Below, piece by piece: positions 1-11,572 of a stretch of DNA of 64,000 bases. Under the pieces are notes generated by a model. The model saw nothing but the letters and a program-made list of their open reading frames with translations, was not told the origin of the DNA and did no database searches. The position numbers were made by a program, and so were the translations under genes. This stretch comes from Astrothelium macrocarpum. Lineage: Eukaryota > Ascomycota > Dothideomycetes > Trypetheliales > Trypetheliaceae. Every line of letters begins with the position of its first letter. The stretch's first letter is position 1. The stretch is taken from positions 1 through 64,000 of the forward strand of contig JAGEMR010000121.1 of the NCBI GenBank assembly GCA_021030915.1, written 5' to 3'.

Positions 1-480
1 GAATTATTAATAATAAAATAATATATTTTAATAATTCATATTATATTAAAATATAATTAAAATTGAATATAATTATTCATTTTTTTTTTATATAAAATTA
101 AATATAATAAAAAATATTGATTTTAATAATAATTGATAATATTAAATAAAATGATTTATTTATTTTTTTTTTAATTTTTTTTTATTAATATTAATAATAA
201 AATTTCGAATTATTCGAATAATAAATAAAATATCATAATTTATAAATATATTAATTCATTAAATTAAAATAAATTTCTGATATAATAAAATTTAATAATT
301 ATTTTATAAAAAATAATTATATAAAATTTGATAAAATTTTTATAATAATATATATAATAATATTAAATGATTAATTTTATATTTTTTAATTATTTGAATA
401 TAATTAAAATATTTTTATATATCCATTTCAATAATTATTATATCAATTGGATTTATATTAATAATATAATTCGTATTTGA
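1..480. other. Extreme A+T block
   Basis: Almost every base is A or T, with only about two to four G or C per 60-base line. All frames are riddled with stops and no gene is visible. Composition changes abruptly at about 480-490 to ordinary nuclear DNA. The G+C content is lower than repeat-induced point mutation usually leaves, so mitochondrial-derived DNA is as likely as an AT-isochore. The window start truncates the block. Confidence 0.85.
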
Positions 481-728
481 ATTCGTGGGGTTGATCAAAA
501 TGTGGGCCGTGCAGAAGGTGGCGTTGACTCCTATTTTATTTCCAGCCCATACAGAACTATCTTAGAAGAGATGTTTCCAATGGCATCTACTACCTTCGTG
601 TCCGAAGTATTAGACGACTCACTTATGAGACGATACCACTTATGGCTATTCATCTCGCTTAAAAAAGGGATGAAACCATCTTTTTATTTTTACTATAGGA
701 CACATATGACTTGACCCTTCTAAGTGCA
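481..728. other. Spacer, no supported gene
   Basis: Normal base composition returns here. A 70-codon open frame beginning with GTG shows no recognisable domain and no splice partner. It ends just before the tRNA, so it is probably 5' flank of the tRNA gene. Confidence 0.5.
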
Positions 729-821
729 GCCATTATGGCCGAGTGGTTAAGGCGGCAGATTTAAGTTATTGACGAATCTCTGCTGGAGAGATCCGCGCAA
801 GTTCGAACCTTGCTGATGGCA
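729..821 (+). tRNA. tRNA-Leu(UAA) with a 12-nt intron
   Basis: A class II tRNA folds cleanly. The acceptor stem GCCATTA pairs with TGATGGC (one T-G pair), followed by a D-arm of GCC/GGC. The anticodon stem GCAGA/TCTGC encloses a loop carrying anticodon TAA at 762-764. The loop is 19 nt instead of 7; the extra 766-777 fits the canonical nuclear intron position after base 37. A variable arm (GGA/TCC) and a T-arm (GCAAG-TTCGAAC-CTTGC) complete the fold. Position 821 is the A discriminator base. The long variable arm and UAA anticodon identify leucine. Confidence 0.93.
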
Positions 822-832
822 TTAAAAATCAA

Positions 833-837
833 TTTTT
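833..837 (+). terminator. RNA polymerase III terminator of tRNA-Leu
   Basis: A run of five T begins 12 nt after the tRNA discriminator base, the usual spacing and form of a Pol III stop signal. Confidence 0.75.
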
Positions 838-1149
838 ATTTGGTCCTTGTAAATAACGACTCATTTTTTAACCATTCCTCTGATTTTCTTTTGTGCCAAC
901 AAGTTTTGATGGGAAGATGGCCAGATCTGAAGTAGAAACGTGGTGCGGTCATGTGCTGATCCAGGGAGCGAGAGGTGACGGTAAGGTATTCATTTATATT
1001 GATTTATGTCAACTCCCGAAGATCATCCGGTCGTAGCACCTTTTCTTCTCCTAGTATCGCCTTAGAGTGCCCTTCTTATCCATATACTCTTGCATCCCCC
1101 CTCTCTCTAAACTCCCTTTGAATCGTCAATACATCAAGAGAGTCTTTAA
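838..1149. other. Intergenic, promoter side of pam18
   Basis: About 310 bases between the tRNA terminator and the pam18 start codon. No gene or repeat is seen. It should hold the pam18 promoter and leader; no motif is distinctive. Confidence 0.5.
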
Positions 1150-1625
1150 ATGGCTTCCGTGGTCCTTGTCGGAGTTGGCGTTGCCGCTGCGGCTTTTCTG
1201 GTATGTTCTTAATCCTTTGCGCAGGATTCCTTCATCTACTGGCCTTTGGCTAACTCCACCTCTCAACACAGGGGCGTGCCGGTCTTGTTGCACTTCGGCG
1301 ATCTCGTGGCGCTGCTGTCGGTGCTCTGGGAAGAGCGTATTATAAAGGCGGCTTTGAATCGAAAATGAATCGAAGAGAGGCAGCATTAATTTTGGAGGTG
1401 CCGTGAGTGATCAACTGTCTACACTGTTGGCTCATGATTTTCATGCCACATCATTCGAAAGTTCTGAGCATCAGCTGATATTGGGTCATTAGGGAGCGAG
1501 GGCTCTCAAAAGAGCTTCTACGAAAGAAACACAGACAACTCATGCTGTTGAATCATCCTGATCGAGGCGGGAGTCCGTACTTAGCAAGCAAAGTTAATGA
1601 AGCAAAAGAGTTTTTGGAGAAATAA
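1150..1625 (+). CDS. pam18: Pam18/Tim14, J-protein of the mitochondrial import motor
   Basis: This 104-aa protein is the J-domain co-chaperone that stimulates mtHsp70 (Ssc1) at the matrix face of the TIM23 translocase. Exons are 1150-1200, 1272-1402 and 1493-1625, with introns starting GTATGT and GTGAGT. An N-terminal hydrophobic segment (residues 2-17) fits the membrane anchor, followed by an Arg/Gly-rich linker. The short J domain starts at MNRREAALIL and carries the HPD triad at residues 82-84, then SPYLASKVNEAKEFLEK. The HPD triad separates it from the J-like partner Pam16, which lacks it. Length matches fungal Pam18. The start was chosen because it begins directly with the anchor segment and frame is kept through both introns. 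Confidence 0.93.
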
Positions 1626-1906
1626 AGTGGTATAATGCTCGTATTAGCATGATCGAGAAGCTGGAACTGTACATATATCGATTCTAATTGGCATAGCGTG
1701 GCGCTTATAGATGGGTGATGCTTTATTTTTTCAGAGCGAGGTTACAGAATCAGAACACTCCGCTCTATGCGAACGAGGCATTTAGTCACTGTACTGATAT
1801 GAGGAATATGTCTTGTTAGGTTTTCAATTACATGCTCAAAACGCTGATTAAATTTCCAATCCAGATAAGCAAGACATGCATAGATCTTGGGGTATGCACC
1901 GAGATA

Positions 1907-3333
1907 TCAAGATTCAAGATTAGAAGCCTTTTCCACCATATCTTGCACTCGTCGATCAAAATCCCACCTTTCCTCTGCAGGCAAATGATGCCCCTTTCCT
2001 TCATAAAAAGCCTTCGTGACACCACTTTCCTCCCCTCCCAAATCCTTCAATAGAACCTCGCCATGGGGAAAAGTAATCATACGATCTTCAGTACCGTGGA
2101 CCACCATGATCCTCTCTCTGCCTACCTTATCTCCCAGCTCCTTCAGCTGAACCGGGGATTTGTGATGCCAGCCCGCCGCAATTGCCTGCGCGATGAACCC
2201 CGTGCGAGTAAAGACGCCGGGATTCATGCGTTTTCGAATCTCACCAGCAGCAAAGCGATCGCCATTTGTTGGAAAAGGCTTCACGACTGGTTCAGGTTCT
2301 TCGTCGGGGAGATTCAGCCAAGCCTCAGGGTAGAGGTTAGCTTTGGCACGTGCAATTTGCGCATCTAAGGAACGAGGGATGAAGAGATTAATGCGATTAC
2401 GGAGATTCTCCCAGTAGCCTATCGTATTAACGAGACGAGCGGCGGTGGAGATGAGCTGTAGGGAAGCAATGCGAGTAGGAATCCCAGAGGCGACTTCCTG
2501 AGCAATCATGCCACCCATGCTAATACCGATTACGTGGAGTTGCCGCTGCTCTGTCCAGCTGAGATGGTCAAGAAGCTCGATGATGTCTTTTGCCATCTCC
2601 GAAGTTGAGTAACGCATCAGGGGTTTATCGGATTCGCCCATGCCGCGATTGTCAACGACAAGCGAGGTATACTTGTCCGCCTGTGCATGGGCAAAGTCTT
2701 TGGTCTGGCGTTGCCATGTTGACATCAAGCCACCCAAGCCCATTATCCACTATTGTTATAGGAGGAATTAGTCCATGTAATTTTCTATATGCATGTGCCC
2801 TTTTAGAGCTGAGATACCACGCTAGCGGAGATTTGGTGAGCAGTTGCAGGCCCTGTGTTCCTCTTGCCACTTGTTTTTAGAACCATTGTGGAGGTTGAGG
2901 ATAGTGGTAGGGCTGGAAGCAGATGCATGCATATAGAGGAGGGATTTAAGCGCGGTCTGAAACGGAAAATGAAATGCCCGGACTCCGCCTCCTGACGTCC
3001 CACCACTTCTACTACGATTGATTTTTAAGCAAGCAGAAAAAGAAATCAGGCCAACTGATGCATGCAATTGTTTGTTCTCGAATGGGTGCACAGCATGACA
3101 CGTTTTGACCAGCAGATAGAGTGAGGAAAATATATTGTGCTTACAACTAGATGCCTCGGTCCGTTGCCGTGTATCTCATACGCAATCTCAAACGGACCAC
3201 CTCGGCCGTTCGCAACGGCCAATTTGGCCTTCTTCTCAGGCTTGAGGAGCCAGTTGACATGTTCGTATTCTGGATGCGCAATGACCTCAGCTGCGGTCAA
3301 AGGCACGGGCCTGGACGAAGGCTTCAGTGAGAG
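1907..3333 (-). CDS. Alpha/beta hydrolase-fold protein, 5' end unresolved
   Basis: Two exons are clear: about 3333-3145 and 2749-1907, joined over an intron of about 395 nt (GTAAGC donor, CAATAG acceptor) that restores frame as HLV-WIMGLGG. The nucleophile elbow is GISMGG, the acid lies in HGTEDRM and the catalytic His in GKGHH. Upstream, GRGGPFEIAYEIHGNGP is the first strand typical of this fungal subfamily. No in-frame ATG exists between 3663 and the MGLGG methionine at 2743, so a further 5' exon must supply the start. The 3333 boundary is a guessed acceptor (CTGAG). The substrate is unknown; esterase, lipase or epoxide-hydrolase-like activity is possible. Confidence 0.75.
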
Positions 3334-4048
3334 CTCAGGTAGACGCAAGGCGTGACAAATTAGTAGCGCACATAGTGTAGGCGCAAGCAGGGTTCGCTGC
3401 GATCCCAGGGAAGCCAGGCGATTGGGCACCCGATATTCAAGCTTCCAATTAAGCTTAACTTGATGGTGGACAACTGGTTGGGGCCAAGAGCGTGGCTGTA
3501 TCAGGTGGTGAGAACTATGCTGGAGCACGGATCTGGCTGAATCCGGGGGCGCTGGTGACCTTTGAGGCCTTTGGCAAGCGTAGAGATGGGTGAGTAAACT
3601 CGGCCAACACGGCCAGGTGATTTGCTTGAAGACTTCGTGCAGAGATGAAACAGATTGCTCCAACAGAAGCGAGTGGCACAGCCCCCCGAAATTGCAAATG
3701 GTGTCGGACCCGATTGGTCGGGCTTAACGCTGTTAACCCGCTCCGCTGAAGCAACTCTAAATCACTAGCCCTCCGTTATGATGCACTCCGGGATTGACTT
3801 ATCTACCCCAGCGTGACTCCTTCGTCAAACTCCGTCGGTGTGATCAGACACTCCTCGAGCTCTTTCACAATTTCTGCTTCTCAGATACGCTCACCATCTA
3901 CCGCCATGTCTCCTCGTTAGCCGCGTCATTCTACTTTCCAACACCAGGCAGATTCTGATTCGTCAGCAACCCAACGACCCGCCAGACACGACACTCCGAC
4001 TTTTTCTCCCTTCTTTTCTTTGCTCTCCGAGCATTTGTCAATTCCGAA
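3334..4048. other. Divergent intergenic/promoter region
   Basis: Lies between the leftward hydrolase and the rightward Zn2Cys6 gene. It probably includes the missing first exon of the hydrolase. Pyrimidine-rich stretches at about 3995-4030 precede the start codon at 4049, as is common in fungal leaders. No other gene is supported. Confidence 0.5.
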
Positions 4049-7000
4049 ATGGACCCGATACCTCTTGACCAGACCAACGGAGTCAATTACAATGGCGCGC
4101 CTGCAATCATGAATCCTCCGCCACAAATATTTGGCGGTTTTGCCGCCGACGGTTCGCCCCTTAGCGCATCCATGCAAGCTGGAATGTTTTCAGACGAACA
4201 ACTATTTGGCAATGGAGACGACATTGGCGGTCCAGGTGATGCAAAAAGGAGGAGGATTGCAAGAGTATATCCAGCCGCAAGATTGGATTAAGGCGTGCTG
4301 ACAAATGCTTTTAGGCATGCGATATGTGTCGAAAAAAGAAGATCAAGTGCGATGGAAAGCAGCCATGCGGTCATTGCCAAAACTACAAGACTGAATGTAT
4401 CTTTACCCATGTCGAAAAGAAGCGGAATCCTCCAAAAGGGTTGGTATAAGCCGAGGTATCTGTCGTACCTGTTACTGATTCCTGGCAGAGCCAAATACAT
4501 TGAAGGGCTTGAGAATCGTCTCGGCCGTATGGAATCACTTCTTAGATTATCGGGGCTCTTGTCAGACGAAGACGGCAATGGGACAGATCTTGGAACGCTG
4601 GAGAAACGGCTTCAGGATAGGACAGGTAGTAAAGCGGGAACGCCCAACAGAACAATGGAGACGGAGCGATCAAATTCGATATCCCATGCTGAAGTTCAAC
4701 CAATTCAGATACAGTCTGAGCACAACACGCCACAACAGACTGGTCTTGCAAGCCCAGCCAGTGTCCTGACTTCTCCAGATATGAGCAAGGAGAATAAGGG
4801 CGAAGAAGAAGTTGAGGCTCTGTCCGACATGATGTGCTCCCTTGTCACCAATAATTGTGGAGAGACTCGATACATTGGTATGATATGCTCAAACCTTCTC
4901 CATGGGTTGAATGCTTACTACTTGGTAAAGGCTCATCTTCCGGATTCTCCATTTTCTCACCAAAAGGTATCCAATGGGTCAACGAGAAAACCGGCGATAC
5001 GTCGTTCCAAGATATGATCTCTTCGGCTGCCGTCGATGACAACAAATGGATTCATTGGAAACCAGAGATATTTAGAGATATCTTCAGCCGCCGAGTATTC
5101 CAACAGCTGCCTTCGAAACACGAAGCTTTATCGCTCTTGAAGGACTACTTTGAAAATTTCAATTGCATGTTTCCTCTGTTTCATGAGCCTACCTTCATGC
5201 ATCTGGTCGAGAAACACTATTCCAGTGATCCCTACGAGGGTTCTGGGTGGTGGGCTAGCTTGAACGTCGCTCTTGCTATCGCACATCGTCTACGAGTCAT
5301 GAGCAATTTAGTCCCACAGCAGGAAGACCAAAAGGCTTGGGGTTATCTAAAGAATGCATTGGCAGTACAGACAGAGCTCACAATCCGAAACACAGATCTG
5401 CTAAGTGTTCAAGCTCTCCTTGGAATGGTAAGAAGTCATACTCATGTCTGAACTTTACCTAATTCATTTCAAAAGGCACTATTCTTACAAGGAACACCGA
5501 ACCCTCAACCTTCCTTCTTCCTTGTTGCTGCTGCAATCAGGTTGTCACACAGCATCGGCTTGCACAAGCGAGGGTCAGGATTTAACCTTAATCCTATTGA
5601 GATAGAACAACGTAAGCGCGTGTTCTGGATTGCGTATATGCTTGATCGGGAGTAGGTCAACGTCAAAGAATTCGATTTGCTTTTGCTAAAATAGATGTCA
5701 GTATTTGCTTACGTTCTGGACGTCCTCCTATCCAAGATGATGACGACATGAATGTCGATCTACCTTCAGAAGACCCTGCTGACAATATCGGAAACATCCC
5801 TCTCGCTGATGGCAAGGGGAAAGTTAATCTTTTCCGTCTCATGTGCACATTTGCTATCATCGAAAGCAATGTTTACAAACGGCTATATTCCTCCAGAGCG
5901 TCCAAGCAATCTGATGGTGAATTGCTCAATACTATCGGTGAACTTGATCGTGAGCTCGAGGAATGGAAAGACGGTATTCCTCTTGACTTTCGGCCTGAGC
6001 ACGAAATTAAAGCTTCTCATACTCCTCTCATTCTTCATGTTGTTGTTCTTCACTTTGCTTACTACAATTGTCTTACGACCATTCATCGCATGTCTGTCCA
6101 TCACGGATATTGGACGAGCAGATTATCGAATTACGCTATCCAAGGCCTTAACGCTCGGCCTCTGAATCCTCGTGTCTTCTCTTCGGCCGCCCTCTGTGTC
6201 TCCGCTGCCCGAGCATCAATCCATCTTATCAAATACATTCCCCAAGGAGACTATGACTGTGTGTGGTACGTGTCTATCTATCAAATCTCTTTAATATTTT
6301 GAATACTAACCTTGACAAGGCTCATCATCTACTATCCGGTCTCTGCTCTTGTCACCCTCTTCGCTAATATCCTTCAAAATCCGCAAGAAACACGTGCCCG
6401 CTCTGACCTCCGCCTTATGAACCTCGTCGTCTCCTTTCTTTCTATGCTCTGTACCGAGGACGTCAGCCGTGAAAACGGTTCGGTCCAGCGAATGCTTTCG
6501 GTCTGCTCCGAATTCGAACGCATTGCCAAAGTCGTCCTTGACAAAGCCGACAAAGAGCAAGGCGCCCGCCGCAAACGAAGCCGCGAAGTCCAAAAGATGC
6601 GCGAGCGTGAGAAGGAAGAGTTTCGGGAGCAGCAGGAGCGGGAACGCGATGTCGAACAATTCGTTCAGAGCAGCGCCGAACGCATCCGTGAGGGTAGCCA
6701 GCAGGCGTCTCAGACACCCCGCTTTTCCCACCGCCACACCCCCAGCCAAGTCTCTACACCAGGCACTCTACCCTACACGCCTGGATTTGGCCGTGCTGAT
6801 GGTGGTTCTGGCTCGCACAGCTTCACTTTTTCACCGCCAGGCACAGCCATGATGGACCACAACTCTGGATTCCCAGACTTCCAGTCTCCACCTGGGACGA
6901 GCTCAGGACTACTCCCCCCGGAAATGGGTAGTGGGCTCAATGGTGGTCCTGGTGCATCACCAAGTCCGATGATGGATCTTGGCCTCGGCGAAAGCTTTCA

Positions 7001-7169
7001 GCAGCCTTTCGTACCACAGGATCTCTGGCAGATGCCGATGACGCTCGAATGGGATTGGGCGGACATGACAGGAAATGGAGCGAACATGGGGATGACGGGT
7101 TTTGATGGTGCAATAGGACATCAGCAACAAGGGAACGGGAACGGGAACGGGAACGGGAACATGCGATGA
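4049..7169 (+). CDS. Zn2Cys6 transcription factor with fungal-specific TF domain
   Basis: Seven exons (4049-4264, 4315-4439, 4489-4877, 4931-5427, 5476-5651, 5702-6265, 6320-7169) give 938 aa with frame kept throughout. The binuclear zinc cluster uses Cys74, 77, 84, 90, 93 and 100, preceded by the basic run KRRRIAR. A short linker and the dimerisation-like stretch KYIEGLENRLGRMESLL follow. The middle-homology domain contains the hallmark LDRD-I-CLRSGRPP. A charged coiled-coil-like Arg/Glu segment (near 6560-6660) leads to a Ser/Pro/Gly-rich tail ending in a Gly-Asn repeat. It is a nuclear DNA-binding regulator with unknown targets. The fifth intron is canonical only if it ends at 5701, which also restores the conserved motif. 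Confidence 0.9.
7132..7160 (+). repeat. Hexanucleotide repeat GGGAAC in TF C-terminus
   Basis: Four to five copies of GGGAAC lie just before the stop codon and encode a Gly-Asn repeat, a likely length-variable microsatellite in coding sequence. Confidence 0.85.
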
Positions 7170-8384
7170 TCGACTTGGCGTTTGGAGATACTGGCGACAT
7201 GGATGAGTCTCGAGGACATTCTTCCATGAAGGGGTGCTTGGAACATGGACCGGCGCTACATTTTATATGGAATGCATTTCACCAGGATACGAAGAATAAG
7301 AAATGGGAAGGGTAGTCCAACCAAGGAGTCTCGCGTTGTGTGGAACAAACGAGGAAATGGATCCCGAGTTTCAATTCGGGGCGTATTTCGGGAAACGAAC
7401 AAGACCTCAAATGCAGCCGGAATGTATTCATTACTGCTTTTATATGATCCTATCTCACCCATTTTATTTTGAGTACAAGAATATAATCACTGCCACGTGA
7501 TACTTCTTGTTCAAGAGCTCCATACAAAATGCTCACCGGCTCTGCTACTTTCTCTGTCTTAGCTCTGCAATTTTGCTGAGCATCTCAAAAGATAATTGTC
7601 AAACTAAATGTTCCGCTCATCTTACCCTCACTCTCACCTTTATCTTTACCCTTCCTTTCAAGAGAATTTCAATAGCGATCTCGAGCACGGTTTCCAGGTC
7701 AGATTCGGGTATATCTCAAAATGCTGTAAATTACGGCTCTGTGTCATTTCCTTCCTGGACAGCAATCTGTTGAATGCCAAGGAGGTCAACAGGCTGGCGT
7801 CGGCCCCATGGAGATGGATCACCTTCCAGCCGGAGCTGCGGACCGCCTCGCCAAAACGGACATGCATCGGAGCCCAGGCATCAGTATCTTCTCCCTTCCA
7901 TTGTGGCAGTGACCTGGAATGCGGGCACAACCGGTTTCAGCTTGGCAAACGTTAGGAGAGATGTGACCAATGACTGCTTGCAATTTATCGGGAGGATTTC
8001 GGTGCAATGGTAGATCTAACACCTTGTCATTTTACTTATTCTTTCGTTAGATCTTCATGTTTCGAAGAACGTTCCATAATTAACGATTGCACAAGATAAT
8101 GTAGTCTTCATGCGCTTGTCAACTGCGCAAATGTGTCCTTATTTTAGCTTCAGGTGTTTCTTCATTCCACTCTTTGCCACGTAGTTACCAAGTGGGCGAA
8201 AACTTTCAATCTTTAAAAAATCTCAGCGAAACACTCTATGATCAGAGATTCCATTTCCGATTGAGAGCTATTGATAGGTCGAAGAAAAGGAGCTGTCGGG
8301 CACTCTTTGCTTCAGGCTTCTCGTGGTGCTTGTTGGAGAGGGCTCTAAGTCTTAACAAGTTTACAACCTATCTCTACTATTATC
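7170..8384. other. Intergenic, no supported gene
   Basis: About 1.2 kb downstream of the transcription factor. Short open frames occur on both strands but none has a recognisable domain or consistent splice structure. The last part would be the promoter of the candidate secreted-protein locus. Confidence 0.5.
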
Positions 8385-8962
8385 ATGTACGAACACTACA
8401 TCATCCTGGTTCCTACTACCATCATGCTCGCTGCCTCAAGCACCGTACCTGACGACACTGGTTTGACGGTGCACAAGGATAGGCGTCAAAGCTCAAGTTG
8501 CGATACGAATACATGTATCAACCGGCTCCAAAACTCCCCTCGCAAGTTGCACCCGCTCTCTAACTGTTACGCACCTGACCCGACACATATCCACTGTGAA
8601 GGAGCAGCTGATTCCATGTACGGTGTGCAAAACAGCCCCGAATGCCGGCAGTGCACGGTCCAAACTTTCTGCCAAAAGGAGACCCGACCGCCATTAAAAA
8701 AGGCTGCGTAAGGGAATCAAACATTACATTTAATATAGATACTAATGGATGACTACAGGGGATCCCGAATATGGGCCAAGCGGAAATTGGCATTGGTACA
8801 TGTATCGAACGCAAATCCTCGGTCCCCAATCCCGACACACATACAGACAAAGTTCTAGGCGATTATGTTTTCCATTGCGCGAACAGTATCGTGGCACCCT
8901 TCTCCGCTGGAAATTGTAACTTTCCTTGTGGTAATTGTTCCCAATGTACTTCACCTTCTTAG
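8385..8962 (+). pseudogene. Candidate small Cys-rich secreted protein, possibly frame-broken
   Basis: The first open frame (8385-8707) starts MYEHYIILVPTTIMLAASS, a plausible signal peptide, and contains at least seven cysteines, including ECRQC. It runs into GTAAGG, followed by a good branch site (ACTAAT) and CAG acceptor at 8756-8758. After this splice the continuing frame has few cysteines and stops. The frame offset by one nucleotide (8759-8962) has CIER, HCAN, NCNFPCGNCSQC and a natural stop. Both halves look like parts of one Cys-rich extracellular protein. Either the splice differs from my model or the gene carries a one-base frameshift. No family is recognised. Confidence 0.35.
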
Positions 8963-9658
8963 ATAAGAGAGGGATGTTGCCACATTGAGGGTTGTATGCA
9001 CTCAAATACGACCCTGCTTTAGCTATTCGTAACGGTCTGGTTCCAAGAACCCCGGAGAATTGTGGTTAGAATCATGAGAAACTAGGTTTCTAGAGAGAGA
9101 TGTGACTACAAGGAGGAAGTGTAAAGATATCGGACAAGCTAGCTAGCGTCACCAAGTAATCTTTCGTTCTGATACTGGGCATCTTATCAGCTTGAGTGAT
9201 CCTAATTCCAGTATTGTCAGTACGCCAATGAACATTTCTGGCATTATCGTAGAGCAGAGTAGCGTTTGGGCTTTGAAAAGGTCACTACTGTTTCTGAAAA
9301 TTTTTACCTATCCCTTTTTATTCTTGTGAAGAAAACCGAGAGTATACGATTTATGGAATGTAGTCTCCCTTCTCGTGAATGGCCAGAAAGTAATCGCGAA
9401 CGGTCTTGCATCACCTAAGGAACTCATGATCCGGCTCGCTAAGACCGAAAGACAAACAAGTAAACGGTCACTTCAACTATGATTGATGCCGATTTAACGA
9501 GATTTATTTGAACATATTACGCATCTTTTTTTTAAAGACAAGATCTGGAATATATAGCGATAGTGCGGGAACTCTCTTCCCGCACCTATCTCCAAACCCA
9601 AACAATAGATCATAACGCGCCCCTGACCTTCTAGCCAAGACAAGCATTTATATTAATA
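8963..9658. other. Intergenic, no supported gene
   Basis: Nearly 700 bases with only very short open frames. It holds the 3' flank of the leftward Ser/Thr-rich surface protein gene. Nothing else is seen. Confidence 0.5.
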
Positions 9659-11572
9659 TTACCATAACCACATGCCCAGCATGCTTCCTAGAAGTACAAT
9701 GATTGAACCAGCAACGGTTCCATGTCCAGTGCCCGGGGCAATCGGCACTGCCGCACCCGTAAATGGCACAATGCCTTGAGTTCCAGTCGCATTTCTTGCG
9801 ATGGTTGCTGTAGCGTTGGAAAAGTTGCCCGGGAAATAAACAGTCGCGGAATTTACGATGATAACGCTCGATTGCGATTGTGCAAGTGTCACCGTCGACC
9901 CGTTGTACAAAAGACTGGGCGATAGCGAAAGTAGCGGCGCAGACGTGAAGACCGAAGCAGCTTCTGCAGTCGCTACCGGACTACTTGTTGCTGCTGAACT
10001 GCTTGTTGCTACTGAACTGCTTATTGCCACTGAACTGCTTGTTGCCGAAACGTGCACGGATATTGTAGTCGACGCACTGACTGGTGAGGTGGTGGGTCCA
10101 GACGGACCTGGCACAACAGAAACAGGGCTGATGGTCGTTGCTGAGCTAGATACAACTACCACAGATGTCGTGCTCGGGATCGATGGCTTCGATGTGCTGA
10201 GGGTGCTGAATACCACAGGTAGAGGCGATCCAACAAGAAGCGTGTGGCTAGTTGTCAGCGTTGAGAACGACGTTGATGTGGTAAAGGATGTCGAAGATGC
10301 GGAGACTGAAGGGCTTTCGCTGGCGCTGCCACTGGGACCAGGCCCAAGGGATGTTGGGATGGCTGAAGTTGGCGTGGCAGGGGGTGGCACAGGTGAAGAA
10401 ATATTCACAGCAACCACACTCTGGGCTGTAGCGGTCAAAGTATTGAAACCGGATTCTGTGGTTGAAGTGGTGATAGTAAGCCCGATTGCTGTTCCTGATG
10501 AGGTTGCTTGACGGTTTACAAGAGGATCTGCCCTTGGACGAACTGCATTACATGGCGAAACAATCGGGCAAGTGTCGCCAGAAAGGGCAGCTACATTGGG
10601 ATAAAATTGAGCAAGGTATGTTTGTTGCTCGCCGTTCGTGACACTGGATTTGTAGACTGGCGACCAGAAAACTCCGTACGGATCTTCGTCTGGTCCTAGG
10701 AAACCATCGTCAGAAGCTACCGGCTGCACTGAGGTCACAGTAGCTACGCTAGGTAGTGTTTCAACCTGGAAGCCATTGTGGACCAAGCAAGTGGGTGTGC
10801 CTTGCACTGTCGTTGGCACAGAACCTGACCATGTTATCGTATCCGGTAACACCGTTACGGCAGTGCCGAAAGTCCTGCAAATATTTAGTTTGGCCCTTGA
10901 AGAAGCGCGTTAATTAAGTGTTACTAACACCGTCTCTATGACAGGAACATCACCACTCGCTGCGAGGTAAGTGGCCGTTTTAGAGGTCTGTTGAGGGCCA
11001 TTTGGAACAGTTGCAACGGTTAGTCCTCCCATATATGTCGATTCAACCCCATCGGTAGTATATGTTGTGAAGGCAACATCGTTATTGTACTGAATTATGG
11101 TTCTTGTGGCGTCGAGTATATTGTTATAGACTTCGAGTACAGTAGCTGCGGTTATTTTTGTGGCAAAAGATTGCTGGGTCCAATAGAGTTCTTGCTGGGT
11201 TATTTGCTGGCATGCCTGCGCGCAATCGGCCTGGCAGGCTGGAGCGCGTGCGGCATGTTGTGCATCCGGTGAAGCGGCTAAGGCTTGAGCTGAAAGCCAT
11301 GTCAGCAGGTGCCTGACTAACATGCAATATTTCTAAACAAAACAAAGCTCGTTTGTAAGAAAAAGCTCCACAAGCATAAGCTGCCACAAGTGAGATTTCA
11401 TAGCTTTCACCGCTTTGTTACCACAATGAGCGATGAATTGACAGCTGCCACTTTGCACAGCAGCAAACGCAAAAAATCACAAGTGAGGCTTAAAAAAGTA
11501 CGTACTCTGCTGCGTCGATGCTATCCAGCTAAGTGCAGCGACAAAGAGGCGTAGACCGGCGGGGTTTTGCAT
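9659..11572 (-). CDS. Secreted Ser/Thr-rich mucin-like cell-surface protein
   Basis: Three exons (11572-11506, 11289-10929, 10874-9659) join in frame to 547 aa. Exon 1 encodes a signal peptide, MQNPAGLRLFVAALSWIAS. A small N-terminal domain with CQADCAQAC follows, and a second Cys pair occurs near DTCPIVSPC. Roughly the middle half is Ser/Thr/Val/Pro-rich and likely heavily O-glycosylated, with N-glycosylation sequons near the C-terminus (YNGST, NFSNATATIARNAT). The protein ends in a hydrophobic tail (GSIIVLLGSMLGMWLW) with nothing after it, which suggests a GPI-anchor signal. The second donor is GTTAGT, weaker than usual but required for frame. No known domain is recognised. It is transcribed away from the pepsin-like receptor gene. 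Confidence 0.75.

Noticed and set aside
502..714. 70-codon frame before the tRNA
   Set aside because: Starts with GTG, has no domain, and its composition and position suggest tRNA flank.
5651..5695. Apparent non-canonical AG-AG or GT-GA intron in the transcription factor
   Set aside because: Using the CAG at 5701 gives a normal GT-AG intron and restores the family motif.
9858..10511. 217-codon plus-strand frame
   Set aside because: Exact antisense of the Ser/Thr-rich exon; repetitive codons keep the reverse frame open.
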